Shown here: in pieces, positions 40,996 to 52,162 of the stretch | Position numbering within the stretch: the first letter of the stretch is position 1 | Layout of the letters: the number at the start of each line of letters is the position of its first letter | NCBI GenBank assembly: GCA_917880885.1 | Contig: OU862913.1 | Span: 39,651,460-39,715,459 of the forward strand | Reading direction: 5' to 3' | Source: Limnephilus marmoratus | Taxonomy: Eukaryota; Arthropoda; Insecta; Trichoptera; Limnephilidae | Length of the DNA: 64,000 bases | Notes under the pieces: generated by a model | Told to the model about the DNA's origin: nothing | Database searches by the model: none | Seen by the model: the letters and a program-made list of their open reading frames with translations, nothing else | Made by a program: the position numbers and the translations under genes

Positions 40996-42548
40996 CGTGT
41001 AAAACTGTAATAAAAATTTAAAATTCGAGTGTTCTTTAAGTATTGTATTTTTATTGTAATCTATATCTCTATGCAACTAGTGTTAAAACCATTTTATCTG
41101 GTATTAACTTAGATCAGCAAACATAAAAAGCCATTTACGATAAAGTATTTATGTAAATGTATTTAAAAAATTATAGTAGGTCGGTGTCAGCCCTTACTAG
41201 TACCTAGCGCATTCCACATGTGGCTTTCTGAAACAATGGTACCTACTATTCTGGAGACTAACGTGATCCTAGGTGGTCGCTGTCACCGCATTGTTGGGCG
41301 TTTCAAATAATATTTGATTATTTATAATGAATGATTATTTTTTTAATATTTTAGTTTTAGGGCACAAAATCAATATTTTTTTCTTGCAATAAATTAATAT
41401 AAGACAAATTAAAAATATTCACCACAATATTTTTACAAAAAACCTGAAATAATATCCAAATCCCATAGAGTAACGCTGTGTTACAAGACGGTTTGTCGAG
41501 GGTATTTTTAGCATGGTATGGGAAAGGTTAATGAATTGGTAAGAGTTAAGATTTTCCGCAAAAGTAAAAATCCATGGAACGTTGGAAAATGTTATATACC
41601 TACTATTAAAAATATGATTAAATAATCTATAATCCGTTGCTTTTTTAAGCACGGATTATGGAAATCACAATTTATTTCAAGAATTACTAAAAGAAACAAC
41701 TATTTACGTACACAAATGAAGTTATTAGGTTTTTAGTTTAGGTAAATTAAGTCATTCATGGGTATTTAGTTTGTAACGAAACTTGGGAAATGTCAAATCC
41801 ATACAAAAAAGGGTGGTAATGGAAATTTTTCACTTTAATTGAATGAAAACCGAATTTAAATGCATATTTTCTATCACGATTAAATCGTGTTCCTTTTGGT
41901 AATTAGGTTTAAAAGTAGTTTACTTTTCAAAATCTATGCCTATTAGACGGCATGCGGCGGCTTGTGTATGCTTGTGTATGCGGCATGCTAAGCCTTTATA
42001 ACATAAACTACTTCCATACAAAGCGATCAATTCCACTGGTTTCAAGAAACGTCAGTAGAAAAGCAGAAGTGCGAGAATTCTGAATGATTTCTGGAACACT
42101 GTATAAATGTAATTACAATATTACTTCAGAAATGGGGAGCAGAATGATATTGCGTGACGACGCGATGCAAGAAGCAATGGATGACGTTTCAAAATTCAAA
42201 ATGACATTTCCATAGCCAATGAATTATTGAAGAACGTAATCTGAAGGTCATCGGCTATTGATTCTTGACGGTTCTTAAATAACATGAAGTTGTTCGCCAT
42301 GAATTATTTTAAATGGTAACACCTAAATATCATCATAGGAAATGAATTTTGTTCTTGATTCTGTAATATCTATGGATAAATCTCGGGGTGCTAGGCTAGC
42401 TGTCACTTTTCTTGTTGGTTATGTTATTTTAGCTTTACTCGTTTAGTAGATTAGTACACATTGATCGAGAGAAATCAGTCCTTTTCTCAATCCTCCAAAT
42501 CCTTTAACCTCGTTATAGAGTTAAAGTATAAACAGAACTAGCAGATCC
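40996..42548. other. No gene seen
   Basis: AT-rich and unique-looking. Near 41950-41985 there is a short repetition of GTATGCGGC/TGTATGC. No domain. Confidence 0.45.
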
Positions 42549-42696
42549 TTGTGTAAAAGTATCGATTCCACCGCCATCAAGTTAGAACCAGGCACAAGTG
42601 CTGAAGAGAGTGTTGCTGTGACATTTACGGAAATCGATATAGAATATCCTTTTATCCAAAAAGAATGTCCGGAATCCAATTCCGAAAACAATTCAG
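42549..42696 (+). CDS. Zinc-finger gene type 2 acidic exon, orphan
   Basis: The plus-strand frame S-I-D-S-T-A-I-K-L-E-P-G-T-S-A-E-E aligns with the type 2 exons and keeps A-I-K-L-E-P (psi-K-x-E). The second site has become I-Q-K-E-C. A donor GTACCT follows at 42697. The acceptor is weak (GTGTAAAAG before 42560), so it may be a relic. It lies just before the inverted duplication. Confidence 0.5.
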
Positions 42697-43318
42697 GTAC
42701 CTTTTTAATAATTCTTTTTTCGAAAAAAAAACTGTTATACAGACGCAAAATACAAGTGAAAATATGAATAAAAGTGCAGGTATTTGTTTGACCTTAACGA
42801 CATGCTCATATCTACATGTCGATCCTACATACTCCATTATGCTGGTTGCAATATATTTTTATTCAATATTTAAAAAATAGGGACATGCTTAAAATGCACT
42901 TTAAAATTTAAAAGAAAATTTGGTGGTAGTTAGATAATAGTTGGTCAGTTACCGGACTAATGGATACTATACCGGAAAATAATGCCGTTTGATGGTTATT
43001 TTTATCGGAGAAGATTTTTAAAGTGGGGGACCAAATAAACGAATTGTATTGAACTTGACTTAGAAATAAATAAGACTACAAATGTTCCTTGAGTCATTGG
43101 AATTAAGGAGAGTGGAACAAAGCATTCACTTGATATTGTGTTGAAATGTGAAAGAAAATTTTGTTTGGAATAACATAAAAATGGCAAGATCATTAATTGA
43201 ATTGCAGTGAAAGATGTACTATTAATTTTGCTTTATAAAACGCTTTTACGAAATCCGTATACACAATACTTTGAGAAGTTTTATTTTCAAGTGAATATGA
43301 TGTTTGAATAGAGAGAAT

Positions 43319-44558
43319 TATATACAATTATAATAGAGAAATTTTTTTTATGCTTTATAATTTGTAGTCTTTTAATGTCTGGAAGCAATCACTTGCTGGA
43401 TGACCTCAAATAGATTGAAACTGAATTCTGCAAAGACTGAGTTTCTCTAGACAGCCACAAGTAGACGTCAGCGTAACATTGATAACTCCCCAATAACCAT
43501 TTCAGGAAGTGACATCACTCCAAAGACATGCATAAAACTACTAGGCGTCAATCTGGACGCTGATTTTTCCCTTAGAACTCAAGTGAACAGAACTGTAAGC
43601 ACGGGGTTCTTTCATTTCAGGCAAATTAAAGCAGTACGGAGAAACTTGACAACAGAGGCAACTAAATTACTAGTCATTTCGTATGTTTTTTCACGTCTAG
43701 ATTATTGCAACGGAATATATGCTAGTCTCCCAAAATATCAAATCAACAAATTACAATCTGTTTTCAACGCTGTGGCAAGACTCATCACCGGCGTATCTAA
43801 ATATTCCCATATTTCTGAGCATCTCAAAAATCTTCACTGGCTCAAGTGCCCCGAGAGAATCCAGTTTAAGCTCTGCTGGATGGTATTCAAGTCTCTTAAC
43901 GGAATGGCTCCGACTTACTTATCGGAAATGTGTATTCCAGAAAATTCCAATTCTCGACAACCAACCCTCAGGTCAGCAGCAACATCAGCGATTGGAAGGT
44001 TGAAGGAACCAAAGCGCACACCAGATACTAAATTCGGTGAGCGTGCTTTCGGAGTGTCGGGGCCTAAAGCCTGGAATGGACTGCCACACGAGTTAAGAAT
44101 GATCACAGATTCAGCGCAATTTAGAGCTAAATTTAAAACTCATCTTTTCAGACAGTCGTATCCATAAGTTAAAAAAACCTTTCACCTTCGACTTCACGGC
44201 TCGCAACATTGTAAATAACTAAGTGTGTAAAAGCAAATTCTTAAAATTCACCTGACTTTCAAAATAAATATTAACTCAACTTTGGCATTATTCTTCTTTA
44301 AATATAAATGTAAATGTTAAACCCATGCAATGTCCAGTGTTTTGAATATTATGTCCTCTACGTGCAAAGTCGTATCTTCCCCAAGCATAAACTTTATAAT
44401 AAAGTGTGTTTTATCGGAAGTGTCCTGCAGGTAAGTATGTTTCTGTATCTTTTTGAAATAATAAAATTAGATAGAGCCTAGGATTCATAATAAATTGTAA
44501 AGCGCCCTTGAGGTGATTTTTCACAAAAACGGCGCTATACAAATTATCCAATTATTAT
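43319..44558 (+). mobile_element. L2/CR1-like LINE, 5'-truncated copy
   Basis: Absent from the duplicated partner at 7.9 kb, so its borders are bracketed by comparison. It ends in AAATTATCCAATTATTATTA, the same kind of tail as at 13400. The RT tail is coded within. Confidence 0.8.
43390..44167 (+). pseudogene. L2/CR1-like LINE reverse transcriptase, C-terminal part
   Basis: Reads W-M-T-S-N-R-L-K-L-N, K-L-L-G-V-N-L-D, S-R-L-D-Y-C-N-G-I-Y-A-S-L-P, A-R-L-I-T-G-V-S and G-P-K-A-W-N-G-L-P, ending in F-R-Q-S-Y-P. One nonsense change lies near 43448. The palm domain is missing. It is close to 14088-14700. Confidence 0.8.
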
Positions 44559-44571
44559 TATTTGTTTTCAG

Positions 44572-44772
44572 CTGAAACAAATTACCATCACTTAACTGGA
44601 CGCCATCACAGTAGTGCCATGGAGCTACCCAACCCAGAGAGTGTTTCCATCAAGACTGAACCATGGTCGCAGGAAGAAGGCTCAGGTGAAATGGCATATA
44701 CGGATATAGAAATTCACCTCCCGGATGTGAAGGAGGAATGTTTGCAGTATGCGAAGAGTGTTCATCTAACTA
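44572..44772 (+). CDS. Zinc-finger gene first coding exon (type 1)
   Basis: Acceptor TTTTCAG before 44572; ATG at 44620 (MELPNPESVSIKTEP); donor GTAAGT after 44772. The acidic region E-E-G-S-G-E-M-A-Y-T-D-I-E and the second motif D-V-K-E-E-C follow. It lies on the same strand and 1.5 kb before the type 2 exon and finger exon, so it is the probable first exon of that gene. A 1.2-kb LINE now sits right before its acceptor. Confidence 0.7.
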
Positions 44773-45027
44773 GTAAGTTGCATTGCGTATATCACAGAGG
44801 TGTTTCAGATAGACGCAGTCAGAACAGCTGCTTGTTTTCTGTTTCCCATCGTGTTGTCCTGTATTATTTACTCTCCCAAATTTTGCTATTGATGAACTAA
44901 GACAACGCATAACTTATTAAGCCCTCAAACTCTTCCTAATTATTTAAACTGTTGCATCACTATATTTTGTCACTAAAGTAAATCATTTATCTTTTTCCAC
45001 TCTGAAAAACGTTTGGATTTGGTAAAA

Positions 45028-45436
45028 TATGCCATAGGTCACCCCAAGGGTTTCACTACGTTTGATAATTTAACGGGGGTGGCCATGTTCATGGGGTGAG
45101 GTTTGTCAAGGTCTTGATGGCGGATGGGTTTGCCTACCTAATTCATGCCGGCCAGCTATGGGACTGGTTGAGGGAGACCTGTGTTGATTATCCAGCCGGC
45201 CTCTCTCGACCCATCGCCTTGCACCGCAGTGAGAAGAATGGATTTAATACGTCCATTACTTCTGGACGCACTTACCTGGACATTCTAACCCACCCCTCAT
45301 ATCTTTTTTCTTCCCAACTTCCTCTCCTTCGTTTCCCTAAAAAGATCCTCCATACAGCATTCCCAAATGTGATAAGGGTCCCATGAGAAATTGTTTCCCT
45401 CGGGGCCTCCTGTGTGGAGCTATTGTAAAAAAAGAT
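45028..45436 (+). mobile_element. Family A short poly(A) retroposon (copy 5)
   Basis: Runs from ATATGCCATAGGTCACCCC to TCGGGGCCTCCTGTGTGGA and a short A run. Its head is shared with 7370-7405, so the retroposon was partly included in the inverted duplication. It lies in the first intron of the plus-strand zinc-finger gene. Confidence 0.65.
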
Positions 45437-46231
45437 TTAACATGTTTTCTGTACGTCAACAAATACTTCTTATGATTCCATTATTGGATTGTCTAGTAAC
45501 CATAAATTTCATCTAAAAATTCTCAAGAATGGAAAGCTTTCACGAAAAGCGTCCGTAATGTAGATATATTTATTTATACTGTATTTTTACAGATGTTCTC
45601 ATTAACGTGAGAACAATGCAGTTACTAAAACTCAGTTAACACCCAAATATGTTATAATATAATTACCAAAATCTACTAAGACAGAGAATACACGAACTTG
45701 CATACGTCATTATAAAGATAAAAAGAAACTAAACTATTAAAAATAAAAAATATAAATAAATAAAAGCTCCCTCAAATTTCAAAAAATACAAGGAGAGGCA
45801 AGACCACCTAAATAGAGATACAAGATGTTTCGGCGAGGTTTTTAATTCGGTAAATATCTTTTGTTTTTCTCGAGGGCTTTTGATAGGCAACAAATTTAAT
45901 ATAAGGGAAACGTACTTAGAGTTAGTAGGTAAACGTAAGATGGGTTTCTGCTAATTTGTTCACTCTGGGAGGAAAAAAATGATCAATTCCGTTATACTGT
46001 GAAGTGATTTGAAATGCACTTCGTAAATGCTTTCCACAGCAATCGAGTGCAAATTAAAGTCTGAGGAGGAGAGAGGTCGAGAGGGGAGAAGAGACCAAGA
46101 AACGATTCATTGCCACAGCACAAATGACAATTCACGATCAATACAAAAGCACTCCGCCAAGTTATAACCGACCTATAGCGAATTTTTGATGTTCTACGCC
46201 TTTTCATTGTATTGTTGTTTTGTTTTTCCAG
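45437..46231. other. Intron sequence, no gene
   Basis: AT-rich, with no domain. Ends in the polypyrimidine acceptor TTGTTTTTCCAG of the next exon. Confidence 0.5.
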
Positions 46232-46372
46232 ATAGCGACGTGGAGACTGTGCTCATTAAGGCAGAACCAGGACCCCGAGAAGAAGATGGACAGGGAATTC
46301 CTTATACGGAAATGGACATAGACCTGACAGATGTTAAAAGGGAATGCTTAGAATACTCCGAAAGGTCTTCTG
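46232..46372 (+). CDS. Zinc-finger gene exon (type 2 acidic exon)
   Basis: 141 bases (47 codons) between TTTTTCCAG and GTAAAA, so it can be included without changing frame. It reads S-D-V-E-T-V-L-I-K-A-E-P-G-P-R-E-E-D, then Y-T-E-M-D-I-D-L-T-D-V-K-R-E-C-L-E-Y. Both psi-K-x-E sites are kept. Same layout as 17387-17539. The intron to the finger exon is only 96 bases. Confidence 0.75.
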
Positions 46373-46468
46373 GTAAAATCGATTTTTGTTCTTCTGAATT
46401 TATGTTAATAATTTTCACGTTTCATTATAGAAACCTACTTATTGATCTTTATCCGCCATTATTTGCAG

Positions 46469-47088
46469 ACATGATAACGGACCAGAAGACGCATCTTGGA
46501 GAAAAACCGCATTCGTGTTCTCATTGTAACTACTCCTGCTCAAAAAAATCACAATTAACAAGGCACTTACGAACCCATACTGGAGAAAAGCCTCATTCCT
46601 GTCTCAGTTGCAATTACTCCTGCTCAATAAAATCAGATTTAACAAGGCACTTACGCACCCATTCTGGAGAAAAACCTTTTTCATGTTCCCATTGTAACTA
46701 CTCCTGCTCATTAAAATTAAGTTTAACAAGGCACTTATTCAGCCATTCTGGAGAAAAGCCTCACTCATGTCCACATTGTTACTACTCCTGCTTAAGCAAA
46801 TCAGATTTAATAGTGCACTTACGCACCCATACTGGAGAAAAACCTTTTACATGTCCCCATTGTAACTACTCCTCCTCAAAAAAATCAAATTTAACACTGC
46901 ACTTACGCATTCATACTGGAGAAAAACCTTTTTCATGTCCCCATTGTAACTACTCCTGCACTGCCAAATCACAATTATCGGTGCACTTTCGCACCCATAC
47001 TGGAGAAAAACCTTTTTCATGTCCCCATTGTAACTACTCTTTCTTTTTCAAACCACAACTAACGGTGCACTTACGCAGCCATACTTGA
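46469..47088 (+). CDS. C2H2 zinc-finger exon, seven intact fingers
   Basis: Acceptor ATTTGCAG; starts M-I-T-D-Q-K-T-H-L-G-E-K-P-H-S. Seven C-x2-C-x12-H-x3-H fingers follow, joined by T/S-G-E-K-P. The backbone is C-P-H-C-N-Y-S-C-x-x-K-S-x-L-x-x-H-L-R-T-H. Contact positions differ: for example K,S,Q,R in finger 1 and I,S,D,R in finger 2 at -1, 2, 3, 6. A TGA at 47086 replaces the GGA of the next linker by one change and ends the protein. What follows has lost its Cys/His, so the stop may be the settled end. It is expected to be nuclear and DNA-binding, and is the best-preserved gene of the family here. Confidence 0.8.
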
Positions 47089-47229
47089 GAAAAACCTTTT
47101 TCAAGTCCTCATTGTAACTACTCCTGCTCAGAAAATGCACCTTTAAGAAGATTCTTACGCATTCATACTGGAGAAAAACCTTTTTTATATCCCCAATGTA
47201 ACTACTCCCGCACAAATCATCTTTCAAGG
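47089..47229 (+). pseudogene. Decayed eighth and ninth fingers after the stop
   Basis: The frame continues P-F-S-S-P-H-C-N-Y-S-C (first Cys lost) and L-R-R-F-L-R-I-H (His lost), then P-F-L-Y-P-Q-C-N-Y-S-R. It is cut at 47229 by an LTR-like sequence. A further finger scrap, recognisable by K-T-F-L-S-S-Y-C-S-Y-S, lies at about 47930-47970 and again at 48070-48110. Confidence 0.7.
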
Positions 47230-47640
47230 TGTGGCGGCCACTTGTGCCGAATTAATTGCGCCGCCACTGGACTCTGACCGAACGCGCTTGAAGCACACTA
47301 CGAAATATCTACAGCGCGCCCGCTGGTACATGCCTACCTACAGCGGAATAATAATTCCGCCACTTACGCGAAAGGCCTAGAACGTATGGCTGTACCATTT
47401 AAATGCCCGCAGAAAGTTCGATCGATATCTCAGCTTTGCGTGAGTTTACCCAGCTTTACCTACCGCGAGAGTAGATACTCGCCGCGGCTATATAAACAGC
47501 CGATCGCTCGTCCGCTGCAGTCAGTCAGTACTTTCCCATCCATCGGTCAAGCAACACAGTCCGAGCAGTGCCGCGACTAAGTACGTACCTGCGCCGGGCA
47601 CTGACCCCGCGCAGTCAGCAGTGAACAACATTTGTCCAGT
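47230..47640 (+). mobile_element. LTR-like sequence with TATA box in the finger array
   Basis: Starts TGTGGCGGCCACTTG, is GC-rich unlike its surroundings, and holds GGCTATATAAACAGCC (about 47487-47502). TCAGTCAGT, an arthropod initiator, lies about 30 bases later, as in Gypsy-type LTR promoters. The 3' end is unclear (near 47630). No internal retroviral-type genes are present, so it may be a solo LTR. It separates fingers 1-9 from the scrap at 47930. Confidence 0.5.
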
Positions 47641-47689
47641 GTGACACCAGGAACGTTTCCAGCACCTTCGAGGAACTTCACCAACCACC

Positions 47690-48068
47690 AACCGGCAACG
47701 AGCCAGCAACCAGCAACCGGCAACGAGCCAGCAACCAACAACCGGCAGCGAGCCAGCAACCGGCAACGATCCAGCAACCAGCAACCGGCAACGAGCCAGC
47801 AACCAGCAACCGGCAACGAGCCAGCAACCAACAACCGACAACGATCCAGCAACTAGCAACCGGCAACGAGCCAGCAACCTGCAACCGGCAACGAGCCAGC
47901 AATCAACAACCGGAAACGAGCCACCACGGATAAAAACCTTTTTGTCTTCCTACTGCAGCTATTCGCAACCAACAACCGGCAACGATCCAGCAACTAGCAA
48001 CCGGCAACGAGCCAGCAACCAGCAACCGGCAACGAGCCAGCAATCAACAACCGGAAACGAGCCACCAC
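47690..48068 (+). repeat. 25-bp minisatellite with a duplicated finger scrap
   Basis: The unit AACCGGCAACGAGCCAGC plus AACCAGC recurs about a dozen times, with 18- and 25-base spacing variants. A block including ACGGATAAAAACC...CTGCAGCTATTC occurs at about 47921-47970 and again at 48067-48108, so the minisatellite and the finger scrap were duplicated together. Open frames on both strands here are repeat artefacts. Confidence 0.85.
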
Positions 48069-48108
48069 GGATAAAAACCTTTTTGTCTTCCTACTGCAGC
48101 TATTCACG

Positions 48109-48676
48109 TTCTGTAAACGGAAATATAAAGTTCATCTTTTAACCCTTACTGGGGAAAACAATGCTTTACGCAAAACGGAATAGGTATAATATCAACATAA
48201 AACTGCATCAGAGCATTCCAGCGGACAGAACGGTCTCTATTAGTCATTTAAAGATTATTTTGTTTTCAAAAAGTTTCGTTAAAATCCGAAAGATGCCACT
48301 GGAAAAATAAATATTATATTTATTTCAACATGTCACACCCTACCACCGCGTGGTCACGTCACAGGATTCGGGCGGCTAGGGTTGCTACCAGATACTACAG
48401 TGCACATGTCCATACGGCACCGTTTTGAACAAAAACTACCTGAACTCCATGAAGTTATATTTTTTCGTTAATTTTATTACCATGGAAAAACTTTTACGGG
48501 ATCCTTTATAACGACATGTATTTTTTATATTTTAGTGGCAGGGAGGAAAGGCAGGAGGGGGCACAGAAAAATAGAAAAAGGAAACGGGCACAAATGAAAC
48601 TTTTTCTGTGTCTTGTTCTCTTTTATATTTTCGTTTATATTATTAGTGATATTTTCTTCTTCAATGATATATTGGA
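48109..48676. other. No gene seen
   Basis: The last decayed finger remnants run to about 48180, then AT-rich sequence without a domain. GCGGCTAGGGTTGCTACC near 48382 resembles the terminal motif of the hAT-like element at 57393. Confidence 0.4.
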
Positions 48677-48872
48677 CAAGAGTCCCAATTGCTCCCGTCT
48701 TGAGCCAATGAGACTATGGTTGTTATGAGGCTGAAAAAGGGGCGAGGGGTGGAAAGCGGAAGGTGGGGAAGTACCTAACTATTTAGATCTGGTCACCAAA
48801 CACGGCTTAAGCCATTTCAAGTAACGTTTCAATTCTGTTTGGTGGTCTTACACCGGGGCGATACTGAGAGTA
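48677..48872 (+). repeat. Family B dispersed repeat (copy 2)
   Basis: Same orientation as 26906-27132, about 85 percent alike by eye, without the long G run. No coding. Confidence 0.7.
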
Positions 48873-49064
48873 ACTACTATGTCCTGTTCTTCACTATTTT
48901 AATAATTTTTATACTACCAAAGCAAATAAATTTAGGAGAAAATGTAAATACATTAACGTTAATTTACCAACATATTGTGAATGATTCAATTAAAAACTTT
49001 TTAAAAACATTTATTTTTTTATTTTTGAAACATTTATTACAGTTACAATTTTACAACATTATAC

Positions 49065-49690
49065 AAGGTGTCCGGAAACTCGTGGTACAAGCGGAAAACT
49101 GGTGAATCAACATGACGTAGAAAACTCAAATAAACATAAGATTTTTCGATTTGAACATTATTACATTTAAAAAAACAAAAAAAAAATTTCGGCTACCTTC
49201 TTTAGGGTTAAAGATTTTTAAGCATTCGTTGTTTTGAATGCGCACCGACAAAGATAAATTATTATACAGTTAGGTGCCTACTTACATTATGTAGATGTTC
49301 CTTTTCAATCCAAAAACACAACATCACAAAACTTGTTCAAAATTATCACGATTGGAAATTTCCAAGCACAGTTGGGCCGTCTTATGACTGATAGTTGCAC
49401 TTTTGGAATCATATCTGGGTTAATTTTCAACTCTTCGAATGCATCGATGATATGTATCAACATCAGGACATTCTATTCTGTCGACCTCGCTGGCCATGCG
49501 ATAGATCCTGCACGACCTATCCACTAACTCTTCGTCGAGGTATCTTTGAAAGTGAGGTGGAGGGTGAAGCACCATATTGCCGGAACCACAAATTCCTTAT
49601 GGTTATCGGAGGAATGTCTTCAAGAAGCTCCTGCAACTCGTTCAGTAAGAAATGCAAATAAACAAAATCTAATCTTGCTGGTAATGTAAC
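49065..49690 (-). pseudogene. Degraded IS630/mariner-like transposase remnant
   Basis: On the minus strand from about 49660: L-L-E-D-I-P, N-L-W-F-R-Q, then after a shift P-P-H-F-Q-R-Y-L-D-E-E-L-V-D-R and C-R-I-Y-R-M-A-S-E. This recalls the 'L-L-E-D-V-P...W-F-Q-x-D-G-A-P-P-H-F...W-P-x-R-S-P-D' core of IS630-type transposases, although the D-G-A-P stretch is corrupted. At 49066 the sequence AAGGTGTCCGGAAACTCG looks like a terminal repeat. Old and frameshifted. Confidence 0.4.
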
Positions 49691-49720
49691 ATTCTATTGA
49701 CATTAACATGACCCTAGCAC

Positions 49721-50699
49721 CAGAGGCGGATTATATGTTGAGAGCGCCCTAGGTAAGCACCTCATCGGCGCTCCTCTAGCTGCCATATATCATAAATTTT
49801 AACTAACTAATGCTATACATATAATATATTTAATAACTAATGCTGCGCAACGCGGCTTAACCCGGCGGCGTGGGAATGTTAGTTTAAAATGTGTTAATCT
49901 GGGTCTCCAGCTATTTTTTTACATACTTTCCAAGTTTCATCACAATCGGTTCAGTAATTCAGAAATAATATAATATACCTATACACTCACTCAAATACAC
50001 GTGTTCACTTTCGCAGTTGTAGGTAATATTAGAAGGAATAATTAATAAAACAAATTATAACCTAATATTTGATCATTAAAAAATTAATAATTACAATTAT
50101 TTTATTTTTATTACTGCCGTTTAGTGGTAAAATCACGTCAATTACACTTGGTGTATAGGAATAAAAGGTACACTTATTTGGTGAGGGTATTTAAAAAAAG
50201 ATGATATGACGCAAAGTGAATTGTCGAAGTCAGGGAAAGCCAAGGAAGTAATGGCATGATCAAGTGAATCAAACACTTAAATATAGTTGGACCACGCCAA
50301 GAGACAGAATAAAATAATTGTACCGACAAATCATTTTAAAGAGCGCACGTTCGAAAGTATCTCTTACCCGCAGTATTCCTCTGATACAGTGCACCGCAAC
50401 GTAACCATTAAACGATTTATGAAAGCGAATGAAGCAAGGAGTATGTGTCGAGACAGATTTGTTTGGTGGTCTTTCCTCTCTGGTCATCACGATATGATGT
50501 TGTTTCGTAGTTATCGAAGATAATACTTTAATAATTCAATTTAATTTTTACAATTTTAAAGATTTTTTTATTGTGTGAGTAGGTGCATACTTACTACACA
50601 ATTATTTTTTTTTTTTTTCAAAAATTCTAGAGGCACCCCTTCGTAACCTCGCAAGCCTTGGGCACGTGCCTACTTTGCCTTAGGGATAATCCGCCACTG
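49721..50699. mobile_element. Non-autonomous hAT, 979 bp, 8-bp TSD (7/8)
   Basis: Left CAGAGGCGGATTAT and right ATAATCCGCCACTG are inverted repeats. The flanks CCTAGCAC (49713-49720) and CCCAGCAC (50700-50707) differ by one base. No transposase. It carries an RTE-like fragment at about 50190-50520. Confidence 0.75.
50190..50520 (+). pseudogene. RTE-like LINE C-terminal relic
   Basis: GCCAAGGAAGTAATGGCATG, ACCACGCCAAGAGACAGAAT and, later, K-A-N-E-A-R-S-M-C-R-D-R-F-V-W-W-S match the ends of the related fragments at 18250-18420. Lies within the 979-bp hAT. Confidence 0.5.
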
Positions 50700-50756
50700 C
50701 CCAGCACCCTGTCGCCAATGATCCCCAATGTCTCAAAATATTGAGAGACAATCTAT

Positions 50757-51040
50757 GTTAACATGTCATAATATTCTGGTATATTCCATTGTAATCCACA
50801 ATATTTATCACGAACTATACTTTAAATATAAAAATAACACGAAAGTTTGTTAAATAACCATCGAAATGTCACTGTAATTCACAAACATGCAACCGATGTT
50901 AACGCGTCGTAATTATTTTGGTAGGTTTATTCCTTTGTAATCCACAATATTTATCACGAACTTTACTTTAAATATGAAAATAACACGGAAGTTTGATAAA
51001 TAAACGCCTAAATGACACAGTAATTCACAAATATGCACTT
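50757..51040. repeat. Tandem duplication, period about 141 bp
   Basis: TTGTAATCCACAATATTTAT and CACGAACTNTACTTTAAATAT occur near 50790 and 50936, with GTTAACATGTC/GTTAACGCGTC at the unit starts. Two units, moderately diverged. No coding. Confidence 0.7.
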
Positions 51041-52162
51041 TTAAAGTTTAAAAACACAAAGGTCTGTAAGGGATGTTAACAAACCAAGCGCCGTACTAAA
51101 CTGCCTAAAAAACATGAACAAATATTTACCCGGATTCGAGGGTTTCCCATGCAGTATGTACCTATTGTTCAATTTAGGCTGAACACTGGGATTATTATTT
51201 TTAATTAATTTCAACTTTCCAAATTTGCAATTTTGAACTAACTTACGAGTACCTACAACATTTATGATAGAGTTTTACAAAAGTTTTTATTTTCTTTTCT
51301 GCTGTTTATTTACTCGGTTTTTCACTTTTAATCAAAACAATAACTTTCATCAATAATATTTTATTAGAAATCAACTTTCTATACGGGACAACTTAATTTT
51401 GTATTATAACTTATCACTTAGAATAAGGCGACTTTTAGATTCCTAGGTTAAATTAACGGCTTATGTAGGTACATTTTTGTTAAGTTACTCACGAGTGCAT
51501 TTACATACAAGCTGTGGCGGTCCTTCCCTTAGGTCAATTGGTCAAATACCTCCCAAAATGATAAGATAATAAACATATTATTATGATATTAAAACAATTG
51601 GTAATATTCTAATGTAAGTACCTATTTGTAAAAAGCATTAACTTTGTGACTCACCATAATTTACAATAAAAACACATATATATTTGTTCTAGACCACTTT
51701 TATTTTATAAACACTCTACTGGTTTCATAAGCACCCTTCCTTCGTCAGTTATAATATTCTCCTGACAAATGAAGGGTGCTTCCGAAACCAAAGTCCAACT
51801 CATGGTAAATAATGCACATGTAAGTTGTTCAGAGGTTTAACTTAGGGGGCATAAATTAATTACGTGAGCTCAAAAAGGGGGTGGGGGGTCCAGTAAAATC
51901 TCACCAAATCTTGAACAGTTTTTCAGCGTATTGACGCGATCATACGCGTTATACTATATTCGATCATACTTGTTTAATTTGTTCCTGCCATTAATTACAG
52001 TTGAAATAAAAAGCATTTGGTTGATCATTGGTTAGAAGATATCAATTTGTCAATAATCCTCTCAGATTCTTTAGACTGTTCAGGAATCATCTTTAATCGG
52101 ATCCTTGCCTGCATTGACATCATTTTCATTAACTGACGCAGATATAGACACAGAAGTGGATG
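51041..52162. other. No gene; one 29-bp hairpin
   Basis: Mostly AT-rich. At 51720-51748 and 51762-51790 two arms around AAGCACCCTTC pair over 29 bases with about five mismatches, leaving a 13-base loop. This could be a small MITE or an inverted repeat of miRNA-precursor size; there is no other sign. Confidence 0.5.

Larger units (their letters stand above)
42735..45060 (+). repeat. Plus-strand partner of the inverted duplication (7370-8506), with LINE insertion
   Basis: 42735-43318 and 44559-45060 match the reverse complement of 7370-8506 across intron and exon sequence. 43319-44558 is an L2-like LINE tail missing from the partner. The matching piece includes the family A head at its right end. 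Confidence 0.85.

Noticed and set aside
45096..45386. 96-codon frame
   Set aside because: Lies wholly within the family A retroposon and is not kept in the other copies.
47521..47902. Long frames on both strands over the CAACCGGCAACGAGCC repeats
   Set aside because: Minisatellite artefacts: all frames lack stops because the unit lacks them.
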